This document shows, piece after piece, positions 1 through 6,584 of a DNA stretch of 8,143 nt. Source of the DNA: a bacterium (GTDB lineage Bacteria > Bacteroidota > Ignavibacteria > Kapaibacteriales > UBA2268). A program made the position numbers and the translations under genes. How positions within the stretch are numbered: position 1 is the stretch's first letter; each line of letters opens with the position of its first letter. The notes under the pieces are model-generated. The model made no database searches, was not told the origin of the DNA, and worked only from the letters and a program-made list of their open reading frames with translations. Where the stretch lies: assembly GCA_030426865.1 (NCBI GenBank), contig JAUHXN010000124.1, positions 1 to 8,143 of the forward strand, written 5' to 3'.

Positions 1-1169
1 CCTTTGTAACCACTCTTGGCTATATCGGCTGAGTATATTGATTGTTCAATATTATCGAATCCCCCATTTGCATTGGCATATACCATCTCATAAGAGTTCT
101 TTGGCAACTCATCTCTTATTGGCATTTCTATAACACCCTCTCGCCCGTATAGAGCAGTTAGGTTGTTCCAACCATCGGCAGCATATCCTGCTTGTCGTGA
201 GTCAAACCCATCGTATAGTATAGCATCATTATCAGCTTTCAGAATACCACTTCTGTAGTCTATATTTTTTTGAAGGTAATTATTAATCATTTCGGCTTCG
301 CTTTCTTCGAAGTAAGGTAAATCAAAGAAATCTACTCTACCTACTGCTAGTTCTACTCCGAATGGTATATACGAATCATCCCATTTACCATCATTTACAT
401 AATTGTGTTGCCTAGGGAATGCAGATTTATCATTGTTGATTTTATTATCGGTCCAATCACGACTATCCAAATCACCATAGAATACGTCAGCAGGGTAAGC
501 ACCTTTATGCGGAAGTGGGTTATTATCTCCGTGACCGTCGGGAGCAGTATTACCTGAGTAAGGAACTGCCACCCTACCTAGCAATAGGACCGCAGCCATA
601 TCTGGAGTTTGTTTGTAAACAGCTTTTATCATTTCTTTATTTGACAATACAGCTTTTGCGTTGAATGATTCTACTCTAGGTACATATTTGACAATTGAAT
701 TCCATCCTTGTTTCTGTATCTCTTTTCTGTAAAGCTCTAGTTTTTCTAATATACCCATGGCTAGTGTGTTATCTACTAATATTAGTACTGTTCTTAATTC
801 TTTTCGAACTAGATTTGCATCCCATGCAAGAGCTTTGTAACCATAAGTTGATATAAGTTGATTATCATCACTAAATACTTTTTCAACTTTGTATTCTGCT
901 ATCTCCCCGAACATTACATCCAAATCAGAGAATATATTAGCAGCACCGCTAACTGTAGCTATTTTTTCAAAGTTCCCGGTCTCATATAACCTTTTGTAAA
1001 CTACGTATCTATTGGCAGTACTATCATTTTGCCAACTAAGAACCACTTGAGGTGCGAACCCTTGGTCGTCGATTTTAGTTTCTATCATAACGGCATACTG
1101 GGTAGCATCTTGAGCAGATGATAAAGTAAATGCTAATAAAAATAATAGCACCAAACGTAGCATTTTCAT
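1..1169 (-). CDS. Secreted FnIII / gingipain-like (C25-type) protein, 3' end missing
   Basis: The frame is open from ATG at 1169 down to the window edge (389 complete codons, no stop), so only the N-terminal part is seen. Residues 1-19 (MKMLRLVLLFLLAFTLSSA, then Q20) form a Sec signal peptide. Residues about 40-100 look like a fibronectin type III module (VVLSWQNDS, RYVVYKR, AEYKVEKV). From about 124 a second region starts with the strand RTVLILVDN, followed by a helix, then LLLGRVAVPYSG (196-207), DGHGD (211-215), YPADVFYGDLD (225-235) and VELAVGRVDF (272-281) with a Glu-rich helix and YLQKNIDYR. This order resembles the N-terminal subdomain of gingipain-like C25 peptidases; that is inferred from pattern, and the catalytic His/Cys cannot be located. 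A T9SS sorting domain may lie in the missing part. A second in-frame ATG at 1163 is possible, but 1169 gives the better signal peptide. It is divergent from apaG. Confidence 0.8.
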   Translation of the reverse strand, partial: MKMLRLVLLFLLAFTLSSAQDATQYAVMIETKIDDQGFAPQVVLSWQNDSTANRYVVYKRLYETGNFEKIATVSGAANIFSDLDVMFGEIAEYKVEKVFSDDNQLISTYGYKALAWDANLVRKELRTVLILVDNTLAMGILEKLELYRKEIQKQGWNSIVKYVPRVESFNAKAVLSNKEMIKAVYKQTPDMAAVLLLGRVAVPYSGNTAPDGHGDNNPLPHKGAYPADVFYGDLDSRDWTDNKINNDKSAFPRQHNYVNDGKWDDSYIPFGVELAVGRVDFFDLPYFEESEAEMINNYLQKNIDYRSGILKADNDAILYDGFDSRQAGYAADGWNNLTALYGREGVIEMPIRDELPKNSYEMVYANANGGFDNIEQSIYSADIAKSGYK

Positions 1170-1213
1170 AAATTCTTTTTAAATTATATTCTAATTAATA
1201 TCTAATATGACAA

Positions 1214-1222
1214 TATTTTTAC
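1214..1222 (+). promoter_or_regulatory. Putative -7-like promoter element upstream of apaG
   Basis: The 9-mer TATTTTTAC lies 44 bp before the apaG start. It matches the TAnnTTT core of the Bacteroidota housekeeping -7 element (TAnnTTTG), lacking the final G. The identical 9-mer precedes the two other plus-strand transcription units at 4028 and 6517. No clear TTG-type -33 element is visible upstream, so the call rests on recurrence and position. AT-rich intergenic DNA makes chance matches more likely. Confidence 0.4.
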
Positions 1223-1223
1223 T

Positions 1224-1248
1224 ATTCTGTTACATTTTTTAACAGAAT
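1224..1248. repeat. Perfect 9-bp inverted repeat in apaG leader
   Basis: ATTCTGTTA (1224-1232) and TAACAGAAT (1240-1248) are exact reverse complements separated by the 7-nt CATTTTT. The repeat begins 2 bp after the promoter-like TATTTTTAC and ends 18 bp before the apaG ATG, inside the divergent intergenic region. It could be an operator for a dimeric repressor or a hairpin in the 5' leader. A terminator is unlikely because no gene ends here and there is no trailing T-run. The bound factor is unknown. Confidence 0.5.
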
Positions 1249-1266
1249 TCTCAAATTTCAAAAGAA

Positions 1267-1665
1267 ATGAATAAAAATTCGGACTGTATAACTCAAGGTA
1301 TAAGAGTAACTGTTGACCCAGAATATATACCTGGTGAACTTGTTTCAGCTAATGGGAAATATCTATTTTCTTATAGAGTACGAATAGTTAATGAAGGCGA
1401 TTTACCTGCTCAGTTAATCTCGCGCCATTGGATTATAATAAATTCGGAAGGGAAAGCCGACAACGTAATTGGTGAAGGAGTTATTGGGAGACAACCGAAA
1501 CTTAACCCAGGGGAAGAATTCAAATATACAAGCTATTGTCCTTTGGATACTCCTTGGGGAACAATGGAAGGTACTTTTCTTATGGTTAGAAACGACGGAA
1601 CTCAGTTCCAAGCGAAAATTGATAGGTTTTATCTTGTATCACCAGAAGCAGCAAATGAAGGATAG
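1267..1665 (+). CDS. apaG: ApaG-family protein (DUF525)
   Basis: This 132-residue protein matches the ApaG family in length and in its signature: GVIGRQPKLNPGEEF (71-85) followed by YTSYCPLDTPWGTMEG (87-102) and FLMV. The family is a small immunoglobulin/FnIII-like beta-sandwich that binds phosphate-containing ligands; it is linked to Co2+/Mg2+ resistance and, in enterobacteria, sits with apaH (Ap4A hydrolase), but its biochemical role is not settled. No signal peptide is present, so it should be cytoplasmic. The ATG at 1267 has only a weak purine run (AAAGAA) before it. It is the first gene of the plus-strand cluster, its TAG ending 3 bp before the mlaE ATG. No apaH is present in the window. 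Confidence 0.93.
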   Translation: MNKNSDCITQGIRVTVDPEYIPGELVSANGKYLFSYRVRIVNEGDLPAQLISRHWIIINSEGKADNVIGEGVIGRQPKLNPGEEFKYTSYCPLDTPWGTMEGTFLMVRNDGTQFQAKIDRFYLVSPEAANEG

Positions 1666-1668
1666 AAT

Positions 1669-2439
1669 ATGATAAGTAGATTAGGCAGATTAATAATCGG
1701 TTTTGTTCGAGAGATAGGTCAAATTACTCTGCTAATGGGCAAGATTCTAAAATACGTACCTCGTATAGGAAAAGATAGATCCCTAGTACTAGAGCAAATG
1801 AGTATAGTTGGGTCTGACTCGTTGCCTTTAGTAGTGCTAATTGGATCATTCACGGGAGCAATTGCTGCTCTCTAAGCAACTAACCTATTTGATAAATTTA
1901 ATCTTATTGGTATAGCTACACCGTTCTTAGGTTCTTCTATTGCCACAGTAGTTTTCACTGAACTTACACCCGTACTAACAGCCATAGTAATAGCTGGTAG
2001 AGTTGGTGGTGCAATGGCAGCACAACTAGGTACAATGAAAGTAACTGAGCAAATAGATGCACTTGAAATGATGGCAATAGACAGAAATCGTTATCTAGCT
2101 ATGCCTAGAGTTATATCAGCATTAGTTATGATGCCAATATTAGCTGTATTTTCAAATGTAGTAGCTATTTTGGGTGGATTTATATTAACTGCTGCCAAAT
2201 TTGACTTCTCAGCTTTTACCTTCTTTGACTCTATCCGAGTTTACTTTAGCACTATTGATGTTCTTATAGGTCTTTTCAAATCATTAGTATTTGGTGGAGT
2301 AACTGCTTTGATAGGAGTACACGTAGGATTCACTACCACAGGTGGTGCAGAAGGTGTAGGTAAAAGTACTGTACGTGCCTTTACTATGTCGGCAGCAACT
2401 ATTTTAATTTTAGATGCATTATTCGGATATTTACTATGA
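1669..2439 (+). pseudogene. mlaE: MlaE-type lipid ABC permease, interrupted by in-frame TAA at codon 69
   Basis: Read through, the frame gives 256 codons, the usual length of MlaE/YrbE permeases, the membrane subunit of the Mla/MCE phospholipid transporters that move lipid between inner and outer membranes. Codons 1-68 end in SFTGAIAAL; codon 69 is TAA (1873-1875); codons 70-256 continue in frame with the family hallmark TELTPVLTAIVIAGRVG (97-113), QLGTMKVTEQIDALEMM, and hydrophobic C-terminal segments ending in GYLL. Homologues typically have Gln at the stop position (the FTGA..A.Q pattern), so a single C-to-T change (CAA to TAA) explains it. The first in-frame ATG after the stop (2014) would omit the conserved EL.PVLTA segment and the N-terminal helix. 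The upstream and downstream genes are spaced as in an intact operon (3-bp gap, ATGA overlap with trmB). No MlaF ATPase or MlaD partner is adjacent. A sequencing or assembly error is a real alternative. Confidence 0.85.
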
Positions 2440-3110
2440 TAGATTGGGATAAACATCCATTACCAGAGCGCTTTAGGCATCATTTATCGGCGAATAACTA
2501 TATGCCTTTGAAAGATATAAAGTTCGACCCGTTTAATTATCCACCACTTTATGAAAGTATTGATTGGTCGGAGTATTTTACTAACGGACTACCACCAAAG
2601 TATTTAGATATAGGATGTGGATTTGGTTGGTTTGCAATGGATTTTTCGACGCAAATCACCGATAATATACTAGGCATAGAAGTAAGAGAAAAAGCTGTAA
2701 ACTATGCAAAAACAGTAGTAGAATCAGAATCACTTGAAAATATTAATTTCCTTTGGTATAGCGTAGTTAACGGATTAGAATTCATTGAAAAAGAAACTAT
2801 AAAGAAAATATTCTATTTCTTTCCTGATCCTTGGTTCAAGAAAAAACACTTCAAAAGAAGAGCGTTTAGTGTTGATTTTCTACAGTTCTGTTACGAAGCA
2901 TTGGAAGATAAAGGTGAGCTACTACTTCAAACAGATATTGATATGGTGCAAGAGTATCATTTGGAGACTCTATCAGAATTTGGTAAGTTTGATTTTAAAG
3001 TTGTTAGTCTTGAAGAGCCATGGGATTATCCGACAACGAACAGAGAGAAAGATTGTATTAAAAATGGTTTCAAATACTATAGGATAATAGCTACAAAAAA
3101 TGTTCGGTGA
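2436..3110 (+). CDS. trmB: tRNA (guanine-N7-)-methyltransferase TrmB
   Basis: This 224-residue class I SAM-dependent methyltransferase would make m7G46 in the variable loop of tRNAs, in the cytoplasm. The SAM-binding loop LDIGCGFG is at 57-64, followed by GIEVR (80-84). The TrmB signature FFPDPWFKKKHFKRR is at 128-142, TD at 166-167, and the tRNA/SAM-contacting T-x-x-E is TNRE at 201-204. Length and motif order fit the family. The ATG overlaps the mlaE stop in an ATGA junction (2436-2439), and the TGA overlaps the start of the next gene by 11 bp, suggesting translational coupling. Because translation of mlaE stops early, coupling across the ATGA junction may be weakened. Confidence 0.93.
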   Translation: MIDWDKHPLPERFRHHLSANNYMPLKDIKFDPFNYPPLYESIDWSEYFTNGLPPKYLDIGCGFGWFAMDFSTQITDNILGIEVREKAVNYAKTVVESESLENINFLWYSVVNGLEFIEKETIKKIFYFFPDPWFKKKHFKRRAFSVDFLQFCYEALEDKGELLLQTDIDMVQEYHLETLSEFGKFDFKVVSLEEPWDYPTTNREKDCIKNGFKYYRIIATKNVR

Positions 3111-3993
3111 TAATTCAAAATATCTAGAAGCACTAATAGAAAATGCAAGTATAGAACTTGCAGAAAGGTTGCTTTTCACCATGCTTTTTATAGCTATTGT
3201 ATGGGTAATTCGAAAACTTGTTCTACGGTTTGTTAGGAAAAAAGCTACTAATGAACGAACAAAGTATGTTTGGAATAAATATAGCTACTATGTATTCTTT
3301 ATAATATCATTGATTATTATATTTGATCTTTGGTTCAAAGGGTTCAATAATGTAGTGACCTTAATTGGTCTAATAGCAGCGGGTATTGCCTTCGCTCTCA
3401 AAGAGCCAATTGTCAATTTATTTGGGTGGGTCTATATAGTATGGCGAGGACCAATCAAAACTGGTGACCGAATAGAAATAGACAATCACTATGGTGATGT
3501 AATTGAAATCACACCTTTCCATTTTGATATGTTCGAAATTCGTAATTGGATAGACGGTGACCTATACACTGGTAGAATAGTCTCTATACCTAATGCGAAA
3601 GTATTCAACTATGTTAACTCTAATTACAGCTCTGGTTACAAATCTGTCTGGAATGAGACTAAGGTAACTGTCACATTCGAAAGTGATTGGAAAAAAGCAA
3701 AAGAAATAATACTTGAAATAGCTAAAGAAAATAGTAATTACCAAGATACCCAAGCTACTTACGATGCATATAAAACTATGCGTGCTCATGAAATATTCAA
3801 TGTAGAGTTTGAGCCGACAGTCTTCACTCGAATTGCTCCTAATGGTGTAGAATTACGAGTTCGCTATTTCTGTAGTATATATAATCGTACTAGGAGTGAG
3901 GCAGCTATTTCAGAAGCTATATTAGAAAAGTTTAATGCCGACTCAACCATCAAATTCGCATATCCAACTACCCGCTTTTATACTGGTGAGTGA
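3100..3993 (+). CDS. MscS-family small-conductance mechanosensitive channel
   Basis: This 297-residue inner-membrane protein should open under membrane tension to release solutes during hypo-osmotic shock. Three hydrophobic helices are visible, at about 22-45, 62-79 and 84-105. The last is Gly/Ala-rich (GLIAAGIAFALKEPIVNLFG, 90-109), as in the MscS pore-lining TM3. The beta domain follows, with GPIKTGDRIEID (117-128), GDVIEITPF and VSIPNAKVFN (161-170, matching the family's IPN motif), then a soluble alpha/beta C-terminal domain from about 185. The ATG lies inside the end of trmB (11-bp overlap), so it is probably the last gene of the apaG cluster. The minimal three-helix form resembles MscS itself more than the larger MscK type, but I assign no specific paralogue. 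No obvious terminator hairpin follows. Confidence 0.92.
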   Translation: MFGDNSKYLEALIENASIELAERLLFTMLFIAIVWVIRKLVLRFVRKKATNERTKYVWNKYSYYVFFIISLIIIFDLWFKGFNNVVTLIGLIAAGIAFALKEPIVNLFGWVYIVWRGPIKTGDRIEIDNHYGDVIEITPFHFDMFEIRNWIDGDLYTGRIVSIPNAKVFNYVNSNYSSGYKSVWNETKVTVTFESDWKKAKEIILEIAKENSNYQDTQATYDAYKTMRAHEIFNVEFEPTVFTRIAPNGVELRVRYFCSIYNRTRSEAAISEAILEKFNADSTIKFAYPTTRFYTGE

Positions 3994-4027
3994 GGTAAAT
4001 TAATTTTATATTTATTAACGATTTCTG

Positions 4028-4036
4028 TATTTTTAC
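4028..4036 (+). promoter_or_regulatory. Putative -7-like promoter element upstream of the T9SS-sorted protein
   Basis: TATTTTTAC sits in the 51-72 bp between the mscS stop and the next gene and is identical to the motifs at 1214 and 6517. It ends only 8 bp before the ATG at 4045. If it is a -7 element, transcription would begin about at that ATG, which argues that translation starts at 4060 or 4066 instead. The gap also contains AT-only stretches with no clear terminator. Confidence 0.4.
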
Positions 4037-4065
4037 GACTTCCAATGTTTCAACAATTGATGAAT

Positions 4066-6438
4066 ATGAAAACCCTTACTTTATTAATAATACTATTACT
4101 TACATATACACTCTATCCACAACAATGGGAAAATGTATCTCGACTGAATGAGAATATTGGTGGGCCTAGTGGCTTTATGAGTGATGGAAAGAATTTATAC
4201 TTAATTAGCTACTACGAGACTGAATTGGTTCTTAATAAGTCAACTGACAAAGGGCAATCTTGGTTTGAGCAATATAGAGTTGAGACAAGAAGTAAATTTG
4301 GAACAATCTATCGTGCTAGAAATGCTGTCCTAACAGATAAAGATTATATTTACGTCACTTTTTCAGATTTACAATCTATTGCTAAAAGTACAGATGGAGG
4401 TAAAACTTTCGAAATGAAAGACATTGGTCCAGGCCCTAGCTTCTATCAAATTTGTATGTATAATAGAAATATCGGTGTAGGAATGTCAGGTAGTGATATA
4501 TTTATGACTATTGATGGATGGGAGACCTATGATAAGGTATCAACTTCATTTAGTAGTACATACTACAACCCAATATTTATTGATAATCATACAGTACAGT
4601 TTGCTACAAGCAGGAATAAATCCATAATATTGATAAATTTTGATTTGAATGAAAAATTATGGGATGAAGTTTATGAATTTCCTGTAGAAGATCATTTTAC
4701 ATATTTAGATTTGAAATATACGAGAAATGGTTTGGGGTTCTTAGCTGGATTACGAAGAAATGGGAATGGAGACAGAGCAACTGATGTGATGTTTCAGTCC
4801 ACCGACTATGGTAAATCTTGGTTTAAGACTATAGACCAAGATGTAGAACCACAATGGGGATTTAGTGATGTGTCTTTCAATGACACATTGAACGGATTTG
4901 TTACAGGTCAATTCGGTAAAATAATGATGACAAATGACGGTGGAAAGAATTGGGATTATGTGCAGGATTTGGATTTTTATGTAGGAAGTGATTCTACTTA
5001 CGGCCCCCATACAACAGAGATACTTTGGATGGAAGATAAACCCTATATAATGTCTGGATTTAGAAATCTATACAGCATAGACACAGACTATTATAAAATA
5101 TATGATAAATTTAAAATAACTGGTAAAGTCTTTAACAATGGTGCATCCGTATATGCACCTTTGAGGATTGATAATCTAGTTAAATACACATTAGATGACG
5201 GAAGCTATGAATTTGATAAAATGCCAACTAAGAAGTACACAGTCACCCCAGAACCTTCTGATTATTTTAGCTTCTCACCAGAAAGTCTTGAAGTAGATGT
5301 CGTAAACAGTGATGTGATTGCCGATTTCGAAGCTACTAGAAAAAGATATGATGTAGTCGGAAAGATAGATAATAAGATAAGTGCATATTTAGATGATTTG
5401 AAATTTCAAATTCAATATGAAACTAATAAAGGTTTTTTATATAAACTTGACACGATAGCAGGATTAAGTAGTGCAAATAATTTAGAATTAAACAACCTTG
5501 TTGCTACAGAGAATGTCATAATTAAAGCATTAGACGAAAATGCAGAATATAAGGTAATACCTAGCGAATATAATATAGATTTGAATCAAGATACAGTTCT
5601 GCATTTTGAAATACTAGATAAAAACGAAAACTTTACTATAAGTGGTAGTGTAAAGATGAATGGAAAGGGAATAGGAGAAGTAAGTATTATATTATATGGT
5701 AAAGAACAGCAATTAGTACATACCGATTCGGATGGTAATTTTAGATTTTACAATTTAGATTCTGGTTATTGTAGTATATATCAGAACGCCGCTAACTCTA
5801 CAGGGAAAGAATTTAATCCTAGATCGGGGTATAGTCATTTTTATGTTTCTGAGCATATAGAGAATAAAGACTTTTTAAGTAGTAGTTTTGAATATTCAAG
5901 AATAAGAGGTAAAGTAACAGATAGAAATGGTAGGGGAATACCGAATATCAGAATATTACCTTTTGATAATTTTGATTTACCTAATATAGATACATTTGGA
6001 GTTCGAACAAGATTTGATGGACGTTATACAAGTGGCTTTTTCAATGTAAATTCGTTCCCTGAATCTTATTATCTTAGCTTAAGTAATAAATATAACTATA
6101 GCCCCTTATATAATATTGTAGATAAAAATAAAACACTCGATGGCTACGATTTCATAATTGATACAGTAATAAGTAGTGTACCTTATCGACTAACTAAACC
6201 AATTAATATATATCCCAACCCAGCTAAAGACAAGATAAACTTTGATTTATCAAGCATAGAAAGGCAAGTAAGTTCGATCTCAATATTTAATATTGATGGA
6301 AAATTAGTCAGGAAGGATGAGAGTATAAATGAAAGTCTGAAGACTTTCGATACATCACCCCTAATAAAAGGCACTTACTATATTCAAATTGATATAGAAG
6401 GTGGGTTAATAGATAGATATACTTTTATTAAAAATTGA
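4066..6438 (+). CDS. Secreted multi-domain protein with Asp-box repeats and T9SS C-terminal sorting domain
   Basis: The frame is open from ATG 4045 (797 aa). I choose ATG 4066 (790 aa) because it gives a compact signal peptide, MKTLTLLIILLLTYTLYPQQ; ATG 4060 is also possible. Positions below use the 797-aa numbering. Residues 60-305 contain Asp-box-like turns: STDKGQSW (66-73), STDGGKTF (115-122), TIDGWETY (155-162), STDYGKSW (252-259) and TNDGGKNW (296-303), indicating a sialidase/BNR or YCF48-like beta-propeller. Residues about 355-430, 435-525, 527-615 and 618-708 look like carboxypeptidase-regulatory-like or related beta-sandwich modules (ITGKVF, ISGSVKMNGKGIGEVSI, IRGKVTDRNGRGIPNIRI). 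The end (718-797: INIYPNPAKDKINF, ISIFNIDGKLV, LIKGTYYIQI) is a type A T9SS sorting domain, so the protein is probably exported across the outer membrane and anchored or released. No catalytic residues for a glycosidase are evident; ligand binding or adhesion is a guess. Confidence 0.9.
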   Translation: MKTLTLLIILLLTYTLYPQQWENVSRLNENIGGPSGFMSDGKNLYLISYYETELVLNKSTDKGQSWFEQYRVETRSKFGTIYRARNAVLTDKDYIYVTFSDLQSIAKSTDGGKTFEMKDIGPGPSFYQICMYNRNIGVGMSGSDIFMTIDGWETYDKVSTSFSSTYYNPIFIDNHTVQFATSRNKSIILINFDLNEKLWDEVYEFPVEDHFTYLDLKYTRNGLGFLAGLRRNGNGDRATDVMFQSTDYGKSWFKTIDQDVEPQWGFSDVSFNDTLNGFVTGQFGKIMMTNDGGKNWDYVQDLDFYVGSDSTYGPHTTEILWMEDKPYIMSGFRNLYSIDTDYYKIYDKFKITGKVFNNGASVYAPLRIDNLVKYTLDDGSYEFDKMPTKKYTVTPEPSDYFSFSPESLEVDVVNSDVIADFEATRKRYDVVGKIDNKISAYLDDLKFQIQYETNKGFLYKLDTIAGLSSANNLELNNLVATENVIIKALDENAEYKVIPSEYNIDLNQDTVLHFEILDKNENFTISGSVKMNGKGIGEVSIILYGKEQQLVHTDSDGNFRFYNLDSGYCSIYQNAANSTGKEFNPRSGYSHFYVSEHIENKDFLSSSFEYSRIRGKVTDRNGRGIPNIRILPFDNFDLPNIDTFGVRTRFDGRYTSGFFNVNSFPESYYLSLSNKYNYSPLYNIVDKNKTLDGYDFIIDTVISSVPYRLTKPINIYPNPAKDKINFDLSSIERQVSSISIFNIDGKLVRKDESINESLKTFDTSPLIKGTYYIQIDIEGGLIDRYTFIKN

Positions 6439-6516
6439 TTATTACATTCGGGTAGTACAATTAATAAAAAACATCAAATAGATTCATAAATAATCCCCAC
6501 TTTATAGCCATTTAAG

Positions 6517-6534
6517 TATTTTTACTTATTTTTG
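6517..6534 (+). promoter_or_regulatory. Putative promoter elements upstream of lpxC-fabZ
   Basis: TATTTTTAC (6517-6525) is the same 9-mer seen at 1214 and 4028; 1 bp later TATTTTTG (6527-6534) is an exact match to TAnnTTTG, the Bacteroidota -7 consensus. The latter would leave a leader of roughly 45 nt before ATG 6585. The first motif overlaps a short perfect palindrome, TAAGTA-TTTT-TACTTA (6513-6528). No clear -33 TTG was found. In the remaining 146-bp intergenic region I see nothing else convincing, including no strong terminator for the preceding gene. Confidence 0.45.
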
Positions 6535-6584
6535 AGGATTGGTGTTTTATCAATTCTTCATTATTTATTTACGGCGCTTAGTTG

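Noticed and set aside
1183..1213. Sigma70-like pair TTGTCA / TATAAT on the minus strand before the gene at 1169
   Set aside because: The spacer is 19 bp, the implied leader is only a few bases, and Bacteroidota-type sigma factors do not normally use these elements. AT-rich chance match is likely.
1873..1875. Genome-wide reassignment of TAA to glutamine
   Set aside because: Only one in-frame TAA is seen. lpxC-fabZ ends at TAA at the family's normal C-terminus, and bacterial reassignment of UAA to Gln is not established.
2014..2439. Separate 141-residue gene starting at ATG 2014
   Set aside because: It is the C-terminal part of mlaE in the same frame as 1669-1875. Conserved MlaE sequence (EL.PVLTA and the residues before it) lies upstream of this ATG, so it is not a natural start.
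3996..4018. AT-only inverted repeats (TTAAT/ATTAA) after mscS as a terminator
   Set aside because: The stem is only 5 bp without G-C pairs, so a stable hairpin is not expected.
4045..4065. Start of the T9SS-sorted protein at ATG 4045
   Set aside because: It would put seven extra polar residues before a clean signal peptide and would start only 8 bp after a promoter-like motif. ATG 4066 or 4060 fits better.
6436..6475. Possible terminator after the T9SS-sorted protein (AATTG ... CAATT)
   Set aside because: A 5-bp stem with a long loop and no T-run on the coding strand does not support a terminator call.
6582..6584. TTG start for lpxC-fabZ
   Set aside because: An ATG follows immediately at 6585 and LpxC proteins start about ten residues before the VSFEGVGLHTG motif, so the TTG is not needed.
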